From Kosmotoga olearia TBF 19.5.1 (GTDB lineage Bacteria > Thermotogota > Thermotogae > Petrotogales > Kosmotogaceae), in contig NC_012785.1 in the NCBI RefSeq assembly GCF_000023325.1, positions 1,302,001 to 1,366,000 on the forward strand: 64,000 nt of DNA, given 5' to 3'. Below are positions 16,861 through 25,001 of this stretch, one piece after another; position 1 is the stretch's first letter, and the number at the start of each line of letters is the position of its first letter. Position numbers and translations under genes: made by a program. The notes under the pieces are model-generated. The model made no database searches and was not told the DNA's origin. It saw only the letters and a list, made by a program, of their open reading frames with translations.

Positions 16861-17432
16861 TACACCATTTCAAAGGAGCCTTTGAAGCCGAAAATCTTTC
16901 TCCATGGAAAGAGCAGGGTATGAAATTTTATAATTTTAAAACCCATCCTTTCGTATAATTTTCTCGCTTTAATGTTCTGCTCTATTACAAAGAGCCTGAT
17001 CATAGGCAATCTTTCTTTTTCTGCAAAATCAATTATGAAACTCAAAAGCGCTGTTCCGATTCCTTTGCCTCTTGCTTCTTTTACAACGGTTATAACGTCT
17101 AAAAGGAGACCATTTTTAGCACTCTTTTTTAACGCCAATCCCAGGAATGCTACTCTGAATATGGAGATCCCGAATTCTTTTAAAGCTTCTAAGACGCCGA
17201 TTTCAAGCCAATTGTCTTTCTTGGTTTTTATTCCAGCGACACCTAAAATTTCTCTGTCTTTTCTGGCCACAATTATCCCGTCACTTTTCAGGTATCTTGA
17301 GTATATTTCAATACTTTTTTCTTTTGAACCGAAAATAGGTTTTACTTTTTCGCTAAATGGTTCGTAAAGTAACTTTGCAATCTTTATTCTTTCATACTGG
17401 AAAAAACCGAAAGCTATTTCGATATTTTTCAT
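16770..17432 (-). CDS. GNAT acetyltransferase with repeat-encoded tail
   Basis: This 220-residue protein is predicted to transfer an acetyl group from acetyl-CoA. The acetyl-CoA loop is VKEARGKGIGTALLSFI (about residues 120-136), followed by IEQNIKARKLYERMGFK, the usual GNAT C-terminal element. The target is unknown. The ATG at 17432 has GGGGGGT upstream. The last 28 or so residues (after FEMVYS) are rich in R, P and G and are encoded by array spacer and REP sequence. The original stop codon seems to have been replaced by the repeat. Confidence 0.82.
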   Translation of the reverse strand: MKNIEIAFGFFQYERIKIAKLLYEPFSEKVKPIFGSKEKSIEIYSRYLKSDGIIVARKDREILGVAGIKTKKDNWLEIGVLEALKEFGISIFRVAFLGLALKKSAKNGLLLDVITVVKEARGKGIGTALLSFIIDFAEKERLPMIRLFVIEQNIKARKLYERMGFKIIKFHTLLFPWRKIFGFKGSFEMVYSPRKIGTVHQKTSRVREPRGPLRGHERRR

Positions 17433-17555
17433 ATAGTTACCCCCCAATAAGATTCTATAACCTGTTAGCACTAAAACCAATACTATCCAGAGCTTTGGAT
17501 TCCATATAGTTTATCTTAGAATTAAGTTAAGCCTAAGGGAAAGGAGCGAAAGAGA

Positions 17556-17687
17556 ATGCCTAAAGTAACGACTAAGGGACAGATTTTCGTGTGCGAAATT
17601 TGTGGAAATGTTGTAGAAGTAAAGGAAGTTGGAGGCGGCGAATTGGTCTGTTGTGGTCAGCCAATGACGATAAAAGAAGACAAATAG
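17556..17687 (+). CDS. Desulforedoxin-like iron miniprotein
   Basis: The 43-residue product starts MPKVTTKGQIFVCEICG and includes ELVCCGQPM. The CxxC and adjacent CC cysteines are the four ligands of the desulforedoxin / N-terminal desulfoferrodoxin iron centre. It probably carries electrons or stabilises a superoxide reductase-type system in the cytoplasm; no superoxide reductase domain follows here. AAGGAG lies 8-10 nt upstream of the ATG. The stop codon is followed directly by a hairpin-module array. Confidence 0.85.
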   Translation: MPKVTTKGQIFVCEICGNVVEVKEVGGGELVCCGQPMTIKEDK

Positions 17688-18273
17688 TCGGTTACACCAA
17701 CTCCGAAGGAGTTCGTACCACTGACGAAGCCAGTTGTACCAACGCGGAGAGCACGCGCGACACGCTGACTTCGTCAGGACTAGGATTAGCACACTGCGTG
17801 TTGACATGCGCTCCTTCGTCGCGGCTATGCGGCCCTTCGAGTCGGAATAAGACATTTTCTAATCCGCCGCAGGCGCAAAGCCGTTCCGTAGGAACGCATA
17901 GCCTGAGCGAAGCCCAATACGGCCGCTGCGAAGCAGGGAATTTCTCGCCCTCTCGGACTCTCGGATTCTTATCAGGAGTTCGTGACAATCCCGAAGGGAT
18001 TCGTATCCGCCGCGCAGCGCCTCTCTCGGTTCTCGATTGTCACGTACAACCTACAACGATTTTATATTCTCACCTTTTCGGCTTCTCAGACTCTCGATGT
18101 TTTCTCTATACCCTAGACTCCAGACCCTATCCCCGCTTTTGGTTCTTTCCGCCGAAGGCGCGTGTCAACTGCGAAGCAGTTCGAGACAACCACGAAGTGG
18201 TTCGCAACAACTCCGCAGGAGTTCGTATCAATCCCGAAGGGATTCGTGTCCCTGCTGCAAAGCAGCTTTCTCG
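17688..18273 (+). repeat. Long hairpin-module array upstream of the group II intron
   Basis: Phased loops are centred at 18074+100 (18174), 18195, 18216 and 18237, each 21 nt apart. Earlier modules include GTTCC-GTA-GGAAC (17883-17895), which appears with a GAA loop at 30695-30707. The CTATACCCTAGACTCC block is at about 18105-18125. The array ends in CTGCTGCAAAGCAGC then TTTCTCG, where the intron begins. Confidence 0.85.
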
Positions 18274-20269
18274 GTGTGCCCGGCATGACATACAACTATA
18301 GGGTGAAAGTCCCGAATGCGGGGAGCGAGATAAGCATTAGCTGAGGGCAAGGGTGTCACTGGTAACGGTGAATCTGAAGGAAGCCTAAGGCAAAATCTGG
18401 AACTGAACGAAAGTGAACCAGTGTTGGCCGGTAGAGAGGGTAACCTTGCCGAGAATGGGTAAGCCCGAGCTCCAACTCTACAGGTTTGGATGGCAGGATT
18501 CGGATGAAAGCTGTATGTCTTACCCGGGGAAGTCCTCACTCGTCCCAAAATGGGTAAGCCGGAACAAGGGGAGACCCAAGGACTGGTGAAGCGGAGGAGG
18601 ATGGCAGACGAACCCGTAGTAGTGTTGAACCTCTCTGAAAGGAGAAGGGACTATCGCCTTGAGCGATGGGGGTAACAGGAACCGAAAGGGCCTGTTACTT
18701 GCGAAGGGGGGAAGGATTGAGGAAATGGCACAAAGGGAAGCGAGTATAACAGGAGTCCGTAACGGAGGCTGAAATGCTAACGACGGTTGAGAATAGCCGG
18801 GGCAGGTAAGTAACCATTGCAAAGATAGGAAGATTCCCGGGGGGGGGGTAAAGAATCCAATCTTTGGATGGGAGAAGAAACCGATTCTGTTATATGCGAC
18901 TTATCCGGAAGGCCATACAGGAGGAAACATGAGGAAGTACTACAGTCTTATTGACAAAGTTTATCTGGAAGCGAACCTGGTCAAAGCATATCACAAGGTG
19001 CGGAAGAACAACGGAGCACCTGGGATAGATGGAGTAACGGTTCAGGAGTATGGAGAAAACCTTCTGGAAAGGATTAAGAAACTCAGCGAAAAGTTGCGAA
19101 AAGGAGAATACCGGCCTTCACCGGTAAAAAGGGTAGAAATCCCGAAAGGAAATGGGAAGACACGTATGCTCGGGATACCGACGGTAGAGGATCGAATAGT
19201 ACAACAATCGCTGAAAGAAATAATGGAACCAATCTTTGAGGAAGGATTTCATCCTTCAAGTTATGGATACAGGAAAGGAAGGAATCCACACCAGGCAGTA
19301 GAGAAAGCCTATGCCTTCGCGTGCAAATACAAAATGAAATACGTGGTACAGTTAGACCTTAGTCAATGCTTTGACACCTTAGACCACGAAAAGATGATAG
19401 ACGCAGTAGCGGAAAGAATAAGCGATGGCAAAATATTGAGACTAATAAGAAGTTTCCTCAAAAGTGGAGTCATAACAGACCAATACCAACCCAGTGAGAT
19501 GGGAAGTCCACAGGGCGGAGTAATAAGCCCCCTGCTATCCAACATCTATCTGAACAAATTTGACCAGAAAATGATGGCCAGAGGAATAAGGATAGTGAGA
19601 TATGCAGATGACATACTAATCTTCGCAAAGAGCTACAAAAGCGCGGAAAAATATCTGAGAATAGCTATCCGAATACTGGAAAAAGAGCTGAAATTGAAGG
19701 TCAACAAAGAAAAGACGAGAATAACCACGATAGATGATGGAATCGAATTTCTTGGATTCACCATACAAAAAGGCAAAATACGAATCCAGGAAAAGAAAAT
19801 GAAGAGGTTCAAAGCCAAAGCAAAAACACTCACCCGAAGAAACCAATGTACACCGATCGGAGAGATAATAAAACGACTAAACCAATTGCTGAGAGGCTTC
19901 AGCAATTACTACAAAATAATCGACTGGGTGGGCGTATTCAGAGACCTCATGGGTTGGATAAGAAGGAGATTGAGAGCCATAATCCTGCGACAATGGAAAA
20001 CGACAAAGAAACTACGCAGGGTGATGAGACAAAAAGGATACAGAGGCGAAATATCCGGAATAAGAATGAACAAATGGAGAAGCTCTCGATCGCGATTGGT
20101 CAGTAGACTACTGCCTAACAAATATTTTCAGAAGATAGGGCTGTATGATATGAAGCTTTCACATGTACCACTGTCGGAGAATCCGATACTCAATCCATGA
20201 GCCGTGTACGTTGACCCGTACGCACGGTTCTGTGAGAGGACGAGGGGCATTGCCCCTCTCCTACTCGAT
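18274..20269 (+). mobile_element. Group II intron with reverse transcriptase
   Basis: The 1996-nt element begins GTGTGCCCGG, fitting the GUGYG 5' consensus. It has a domain V-like hairpin at 20199-20230 (GAGCCGTG...CACGGTTC) and a domain VI ending CTCCTACTCGAT at 20269. Domain IV holds the RT gene. EBS1 is predicted as CGAGAA at 18450-18455, complementary to TTCTCG (18268-18273) just before the 5' splice site. Insertion after a hairpin plus TTTCTCG, and an RT without endonuclease, resemble class C introns. It lies inside the repeat array. Confidence 0.92.
18929..20200 (+). CDS. ltrA: Group II intron reverse transcriptase/maturase
   Basis: The protein has 423 residues. RT motifs in order: NNGAPGIDGVTVQEY, GKTRMLGIPTVEDRIVQQ, PSSYGYRKGRNPHQA, QLDLSQCFDTLDH, MGSPQGGVISPLLSNIYL, and the catalytic RYADDILIF (about residue 227). 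The C-terminal third (GFSNYY and RKLRRVMRQKGYRG) is the maturase domain. There is no HNH endonuclease, as in class C/D introns that use existing nicks or forks. It helps splicing and reverse transcription of the host intron. A GGAGG site precedes the ATG by 6 nt. Confidence 0.95.
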   Translation: MRKYYSLIDKVYLEANLVKAYHKVRKNNGAPGIDGVTVQEYGENLLERIKKLSEKLRKGEYRPSPVKRVEIPKGNGKTRMLGIPTVEDRIVQQSLKEIMEPIFEEGFHPSSYGYRKGRNPHQAVEKAYAFACKYKMKYVVQLDLSQCFDTLDHEKMIDAVAERISDGKILRLIRSFLKSGVITDQYQPSEMGSPQGGVISPLLSNIYLNKFDQKMMARGIRIVRYADDILIFAKSYKSAEKYLRIAIRILEKELKLKVNKEKTRITTIDDGIEFLGFTIQKGKIRIQEKKMKRFKAKAKTLTRRNQCTPIGEIIKRLNQLLRGFSNYYKIIDWVGVFRDLMGWIRRRLRAIILRQWKTTKKLRRVMRQKGYRGEISGIRMNKWRSSRSRLVSRLLPNKYFQKIGLYDMKLSHVPLSENPILNP

Positions 20270-20345
20270 ATTCTCGGCTTTTTATCAGCGTCTGCAAGCC
20301 TCAGCCTCGCAAGCGTCCTGGACGGAAGTCCAGCACTTCGACAGC
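20270..20345 (+). repeat. Array continuation after the intron
   Basis: ATTCTCGGC, CAGCGTCTGCAAGCCTC and the hairpin CTGGAC-GGAA-GTCCAG continue the array interrupted by the intron. It ends within 20 nt of sfsA. Confidence 0.75.
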
Positions 20346-20365
20346 TCTGCTGGCTCTGATATAAT
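20337..20365 (+). promoter_or_regulatory. Possible sfsA promoter
   Basis: TTCGAC (20337-20342) lies 17 nt before TATAAT (20360-20365). Its -35 lies in array sequence. A start near 20372 would coincide with the ATG at 20373 and give a leaderless message. Confidence 0.4.
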
Positions 20366-21125
20366 GAAAGAGATGAAAAAATACAAATGGATCAGAAAAC
20401 CTGAGAACGCGAAATTTATCGAAAGGCCAAACCGCTTTACTGCTATTGTGGAACTATCTGGAAAAAAGAAAAAGGTTTATCTACCAGATCCAGGAAGACT
20501 TGAAGAGCTTCTCCTTCCGGGAAACGAGGTAATTCTGGAGAAGAGGAGAAATAGTGGTAAAACAGAGCATGACCTTCTTCTTGTAAAGACCAAAGCCTTT
20601 CCCACCGGTGAACCTCTTTTGGTAAGCGTGGATTCGCGGTTACCAAACCTTTTGTTTCGCTGGTTGATCGATGAAAAAATTCTTCGCCATTTTGGAAAGG
20701 TTAAGTATGTAAAACCAGAACCCGTAGTAAACCACGGGCGGCTTGATTTTTATATTGAAAGTGATAACGGTAAACACTACATCGAACTAAAATCGGTAAA
20801 TCTCATCGATGCCGAGGGGACGGCGAGATTTCCCGACGCTCCCACGAAAAGGGGGACAAAGCACATAAAGGAACTAATAAGGCTCAATTCTGAAGGCTTT
20901 CACAGCTGGATATTTTTCATGATAGTGAGGAAAGATGCACTGAAATTCAGCCCCTTTTTCGAGAGGGACCCGGAGCTATCAGAGGCTTTAAATGAGGCTT
21001 CAAAAAATGGAGTTCAAATCAAAGCACTTCAATTCAGCCCTGGAATTGACGTGGAATTTTGTGGAGAACTGAGAGTAGAACTCGAAAAAGGTAGTTTCCC
21101 TGGCTTCTGGCCTGAAGTAAAATAG
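20364..21125 (+). CDS. sfsA: Sugar fermentation stimulation protein SfsA
   Basis: About 253 residues show the SfsA family pattern: FIERPNRFTAIVELSGKK (OB-like N-terminal part), YLPDPGRLEELLLPG, RLDFYIESDNGKHYIELKSVNL with nuclease-like acidic residues and E.K, and FPDAPTKRGTKHIKEL. SfsA binds nucleic acid; its cellular role is poorly defined. Two starts are possible, ATG 20364 or ATG 20373; neither has a good ribosome site, and a TATAAT box overlaps the first. Longer upstream frames run through array and intron sequence and are not real. Confidence 0.88.
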   Translation: MKEMKKYKWIRKPENAKFIERPNRFTAIVELSGKKKKVYLPDPGRLEELLLPGNEVILEKRRNSGKTEHDLLLVKTKAFPTGEPLLVSVDSRLPNLLFRWLIDEKILRHFGKVKYVKPEPVVNHGRLDFYIESDNGKHYIELKSVNLIDAEGTARFPDAPTKRGTKHIKELIRLNSEGFHSWIFFMIVRKDALKFSPFFERDPELSEALNEASKNGVQIKALQFSPGIDVEFCGELRVELEKGSFPGFWPEVK

Positions 21126-21149
21126 CCGACAGTTATCAATTGGAATATG

Positions 21150-21235
21150 ATACGAAGTTCGGTGACCGAGAACCGAGATTCGAGAGGGCGAGAGTGCCGC
21201 ACAGCAATTCCAAACATCAACGGCGTTAGCTGTTT
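21150..21235 (-). repeat. Reverse-oriented array remnant
   Basis: GGTGACCGAGAACCGAGA, GAGAGGGCGAGAGTGCC and CAACGGCGTTAGCTG are reverse complements of array spacer and module sequences. It fills the convergent gap between sfsA and the next acetyltransferase and reaches the latter's stop codon. Confidence 0.6.
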
Positions 21236-21679
21236 CTAAATCGTCAAATCTTTATACATCTTAATGTGAATAATCCCTGCCTCTTCGAATTCCTCTGAAT
21301 CTTTTATATAACCGGCTTTCAAATAAAAGCCTGAAGCTGAAAGCTGGGCATTCATTATAATTCTGTATATACCTTTATTTCTCGCCTGAGACTCAACAAA
21401 TTCTAAGAGCCTGGTTCCCAGTTTCATACCGCGATAAGGTTTTCTAATGGAAAAGCGCTCTAACTTCCAGATCCCATTTTCAACTTCCCTGACTCTGCAG
21501 GTACCCACAGCTTTACCATCACACTTTATAAGAAAGTGTACAGCCTCAGGATCCAGCCCATCAATTTCAATAGCTTCAGCAATTCCCTGGCCTTCTATAA
21601 AAACTTCTCTCCTTATCTCAAAAGCTTCTGCAAGTCTTTCTTTATCAGATCCAGGAAAAGTCATTAGCGTTATATTCAA
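21236..21679 (-). CDS. GNAT acetyltransferase (ElaA/YjcF-like)
   Basis: The 147-residue protein contains EAFEIRREVFIEGQGI at the N-terminus, a hallmark of the ElaA/YjcF group. It also has RFSIRKPYRGMKLGTRLLEFV, the acetyl-CoA loop (about residues 74-94), and FYLKAGY near the end. The acceptor substrate is unknown. The start is probably TTG at 21679, since GGAG lies about 9 nt upstream; an ATG at codon 6 is the alternative. Confidence 0.87.
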   Translation of the reverse strand: MNITLMTFPGSDKERLAEAFEIRREVFIEGQGIAEAIEIDGLDPEAVHFLIKCDGKAVGTCRVREVENGIWKLERFSIRKPYRGMKLGTRLLEFVESQARNKGIYRIIMNAQLSASGFYLKAGYIKDSEEFEEAGIIHIKMYKDLTI

Positions 21680-21858
21680 AAAACCATCTCCTAAAACTTG
21701 AGTACTTCATCGTTTATTATAACTTTTTTAGCTACCAGAAAATGCAGACTGTCTCCATTTTGATTTTGGCTGCAAAATAGATTTAGCGTAAACTAGTGCT
21801 CTTTTAGAGAGGATGCTATACTCTAAACGCGATAGATTCAAAAAAGGGGGTAAATCGT

Positions 21859-22632
21859 TTGCTAGAATGGAATTATAAAGAAGTTGTTTCTCTTCCTGAA
21901 GTGAAAATGGATGATCTCAACAGTTCGAAAATGATGGAGCTCAGGGAGAAGTATCATCTTGATGAAGTAGTGGCTGGTGTCCAGAGTGATTATGAGAAGT
22001 TAAAACGTTTGATGAAATGGGTTCACGATAGGTGGAAGCACAACGGGAATAATGAACCATCCAGGGAAGACCCTTTAACTATGCTTGAAGAGGCCTCAAC
22101 AGGAAAGAATTTCAGATGTGTGGAATACGCCATTGTAACTGCTGCAGTTGCTAGGTCTATGAGTTTCCCATCAAGAGTTCTTGGACTCATGAGAAAGGAT
22201 GTGGAAACAGCCACCTCTGGAGCTGGACACGTGGCTGTTGAGGTATGGATGGATGAGTATGAAAAATGGGTGTTTCTCGATCCGCAATGGGATGTTATTC
22301 CAGAACTTGATGGGATTCCGCTTAATGTGGTGGAATTTCAGGCAGCTATTACTGATAATGGAAGCAGATTGAAACTTATCGGCTCATCCGGGACCGAGAA
22401 AGGTGTATATCTAAAGTGGATAGCTCCCTATCTGTATTATTTTAACTATCGGGTGGATCAAAGGTTTTTCACGGAAGAGGAAAAGAAAAGCGGACTCAAG
22501 ATAATGCTGATTCCAAAGGAGGCTACCCCTCCGCGTGTGTTTCAGAGACGTTATCCAATAGGGGAGTATATCGGTATTTCAAATCCGAAACTATTTTATC
22601 CAGATATGTTTTCTCAATACCAGAAGAAATAG
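21859..22632 (+). CDS. Transglutaminase-like protease-fold protein
   Basis: The 257-residue protein has the transglutaminase-core triad: Cys in NFRCVEYAIV (about residue 85), His in AGHVAVEVW (about 120) and Asp in FLDPQWD (about 138). These cytosolic bacterial members are cysteine peptidases or amide-bond enzymes of unknown substrate. No signal peptide is evident. The TTG start at 21859 follows AAGGGGGT by 7 nt. It lies 51 nt upstream of the peroxiredoxin gene and may be cotranscribed with it. Confidence 0.82.
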   Translation: MLEWNYKEVVSLPEVKMDDLNSSKMMELREKYHLDEVVAGVQSDYEKLKRLMKWVHDRWKHNGNNEPSREDPLTMLEEASTGKNFRCVEYAIVTAAVARSMSFPSRVLGLMRKDVETATSGAGHVAVEVWMDEYEKWVFLDPQWDVIPELDGIPLNVVEFQAAITDNGSRLKLIGSSGTEKGVYLKWIAPYLYYFNYRVDQRFFTEEEKKSGLKIMLIPKEATPPRVFQRRYPIGEYIGISNPKLFYPDMFSQYQKK

Positions 22633-22682
22633 GCATGTTCAGCTCAGTATTATTCGCAAAGCGAAGAAAAGGGGGGATGATT

Positions 22683-23159
22683 ATGGAAAGCAAGGCAATA
22701 GTTGGAAAACCTGTTCCAGATTTTACTTTAGAAAATGAGAATGGTGAAAGCGTTACGCTGTCATCTTTTCGCGGCAAGTGTGTTGTGTTGTATTTTTATC
22801 CCAAAGATAATACACCGGGATGCACACTTGAAGCTCAGGACTTCAGAGACCATTTAAAGGATTTCGAGGCTCTGAACACCATAGTACTGGGTGTCAGCAA
22901 AGACAGCGTCAAATCACACATGAATTTTGCAAAGAAACTGAATTTGAACTTTCACCTGCTCAGCGACCCAGAGGCAAAGGTACACAAGATCTTCGACGTG
23001 CTTAAACCTAAGAAAAGGTTTGGAAAAGAATATATAGGAACAGAAAGATCCACCTTTGTTATAGACAAAGACGGCATTCTAATCAAAGAATATAGAAAGG
23101 TAAAAGTAAAGGGGCACGTCCAGGAAGTATTAGAATTCATAAAAAGCAATTGCGGCTGA
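22683..23159 (+). CDS. bcp: Peroxiredoxin of the Bcp/PrxQ type
   Basis: The 158-residue thiol peroxidase reduces hydroperoxides in the cytoplasm. The peroxidatic Cys is in DNTPGCTLEAQDF (about residue 47). The Bcp resolving Cys five positions later is absent, so it would act as a 1-Cys form or use another partner. FVIDKDGILIKEY is the usual C-terminal strand. The ATG at 22683 has a G6 run 6 nt upstream. The stop is followed at once by repeats. Confidence 0.92.
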   Translation: MESKAIVGKPVPDFTLENENGESVTLSSFRGKCVVLYFYPKDNTPGCTLEAQDFRDHLKDFEALNTIVLGVSKDSVKSHMNFAKKLNLNFHLLSDPEAKVHKIFDVLKPKKRFGKEYIGTERSTFVIDKDGILIKEYRKVKVKGHVQEVLEFIKSNCG

Positions 23160-23600
23160 AAAGTTGCACCCACTCCGAAGAAGAGCATACCCTCAACGAA
23201 GCCGAGCTTACCCACGCGCTAGCGTGCTCACCAGCCGCGCAGCGGCTTTCTCTGGTCTCGAATCTCGATTTTCGATTGTCACGCACAACCCACAACGCAC
23301 AACCAACAACGGCTTTGGCTCACCCCTGACAAAGTCAAGCTTACCCTTGGCGCAGCCAAGCTTACCCACGCGCTAGCGTGCTTACCGGATCTCGGTTCTC
23401 GAACTCTCGATGTTTTCTCTATACCCTATACCCCAGACCCTATACCCGCTTTTGGTTCTTTCCGCCGAAGGCGCGTGTCAACTGCGCAGCAGTTCGAAAC
23501 AACTCCGAAGGAGTTCGTGACAACTCTGAAAGAGTTCGTGTCAATCCCGAAGGGATTCGTTGCTGCAAAACAGTTTGCTCCGCTGGCTTGCTATCCAAAG
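23160..23600 (+). repeat. Hairpin-module array
   Basis: Modules include CTTGGC-GCA-GCCAAG (about 23347-23361), CACGC-GCTA-GCGTG and phased hairpins centred at 23487, 23508, 23529 and 23550. The one at 23529 has stem AACTCT/AGAGTT, a compensated variant of AACTCC/GGAGTT. A diverged CTATACCCTATACCCCAGAC block is at 23420-23440. No gene is seen before 23846. Confidence 0.83.
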
Positions 23601-23845
23601 GAGAATTATGCAGATTTAAAGAAAGCTTCCAAAAAACTGAGAAATACAGAGTCTAATAATTTTTTTGGTGGTAATCCATTTTTATGTTGTCATATTGGTC
23701 TATTTTTTGCTGTTTTTTGCAGGTATAATGGAAAAAAATAGCTAAAATACGCATTTTGCAACAAAGGATATTGTAAGGATTATGAACCAAAAGCCCGTTG
23801 GTCTTTTTCTTGGTTGATAAAACATGTAAAAAGGGAGGGATATTT

Positions 23846-24928
23846 GTGAAAAAGATTCTGGTTGTTTTGTTGATTGCCGTGATGTCATTGACATTATTCG
23901 GTAAGGTAAAAGCAGTTTTACTTGTTAATGGTACTTTGGGCGACAAATCTTTCTTCGACTCAGCGGCAAGAGGAATGAAAATGATAGAAGAGCAACTTGG
24001 TGTTGAAACTAAAATTATAGAGATGGGTTACAACCCTTCAGAATGGGGACCAACTTTGGAAGACATATCAGATCTTGGTGAGTACGACATAATTATCGTT
24101 GGAACATGGCAAATGGTAGAGCTGGTTGAAAGAGTAGCTCCAATGTATCCAGATACAACTTATATTATTTTCGACACGGCTGTGGATTATTCAAAAGGTA
24201 ATTTGGACAATGTATATTCGATACTTTATAAACAGAACGAAGGTTCCTTCTTAGCCGGTGCCATGGCTGCCATGGTTTCTACATCAGACAAATTTAAGTA
24301 CTCATTGCCGGATAAAAAGATTATCGGATTCCTTGGTGGAATGGATATTCCAGTTATCAATGATTTCCTTGTTGGATATATTGAAGGGGCACTGTATATC
24401 GATCCAGACATAAAGGTTGCCATATCATACGTAGGTGCCTGGAATGACCCTGCAAAGGGTAAAGAATTCACTTTATCCATGTATAGACAGGGAGCAGACG
24501 TTGTATTTGCGGTAGCTGGAGAAACAGGAAATGGTGTTTTGGCGGCAGCTAAAGAAATGGATAGATGGGCAATCGGTGTTGATTCAGATATGCAGTTGTT
24601 ATATGAAGAAAAAGATATGGACATTGTAAAACACACACTTTCATCAATGTTGAAGAATGTGGATTACTCATTGTTGAGAGCGGTAAAATTGTATCTGGAA
24701 GGAAAACTTCCAGTTGGACAAGTTGAAGCGCTCGGATTAAAAGAGCGTGGTGTAGGATTGGCAGATAATCCATACTTCAGAGAAATTATGGAAGCAGATC
24801 CATGGATATTGGTAAAACTAAGAGAATTAGAATTGGCTATAATTCGCGGAGATATAAAAGTAACATCAGCTTATGGGATGAGCAATGAAGAACTGAATAA
24901 AATTAGAGATGCTGTAAGACCTAAATAA
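23846..24928 (+). CDS. BMP/PnrA-family nucleoside-binding protein
   Basis: The 360-residue extracytoplasmic binding protein has an N-terminal hydrophobic signal (KKILVVLLIAVMSLTLFG) without a lipobox cysteine, so it is probably cleaved rather than lipidated. NGTLGDKSFFDSAARGM and IIIVGTWQMVELV match the BMP family, whose best-known member PnrA binds purine nucleosides. The GTG start at 23846 follows AGGGAGGG at 6 nt. It heads a six-gene operon with an ABC ATPase, two permeases, nucleoside hydrolase and uridine phosphorylase, which supports nucleosides as the ligand. Confidence 0.92.
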   Translation: MKKILVVLLIAVMSLTLFGKVKAVLLVNGTLGDKSFFDSAARGMKMIEEQLGVETKIIEMGYNPSEWGPTLEDISDLGEYDIIIVGTWQMVELVERVAPMYPDTTYIIFDTAVDYSKGNLDNVYSILYKQNEGSFLAGAMAAMVSTSDKFKYSLPDKKIIGFLGGMDIPVINDFLVGYIEGALYIDPDIKVAISYVGAWNDPAKGKEFTLSMYRQGADVVFAVAGETGNGVLAAAKEMDRWAIGVDSDMQLLYEEKDMDIVKHTLSSMLKNVDYSLLRAVKLYLEGKLPVGQVEALGLKERGVGLADNPYFREIMEADPWILVKLRELELAIIRGDIKVTSAYGMSNEELNKIRDAVRPK

Positions 24929-24952
24929 TAAAAATTTGCTATAAAGGTTGAA

Positions 24953-24975
24953 AATAGGGGCTTTTTGCCCCTATT
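24953..24975 (+). terminator. Hairpin between binding-protein and ATPase genes
   Basis: AATAGGGGC pairs with GCCCCTATT around TTTTT. With only a weak following T-run it is likely an mRNA-stabilising or attenuating hairpin that lets the binding protein be made in excess. Confidence 0.6.
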
Positions 24976-25001
24976 ACTTTAGAGTAAAGGGTGAGAGCCA
25001 G

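Noticed and set aside
17591-18301. A 236-codon open frame across the array, and similar frames at 6040-6306, 32346-32785 and 23378-23656
   Set aside because: The frames are open only because 21-nt units keep phase; several frames are open at once, no ribosome site is present and the peptides are simple heptad repeats.
18929-20200. Retron or DGR reverse transcriptase
   Set aside because: Intron 5' end, domain V and domain VI flank the gene and the maturase domain is present, so a group II intron explains it.
20163-20363. Longer N-terminus for SfsA
   Set aside because: The extra codons run through intron domains V-VI and array sequence and have no similarity to SfsA.
24930-25001. Riboswitch or regulator between the binding protein and ATPase genes
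   Set aside because: Only a simple nine-base-pair hairpin is present, as is common in ABC operons.
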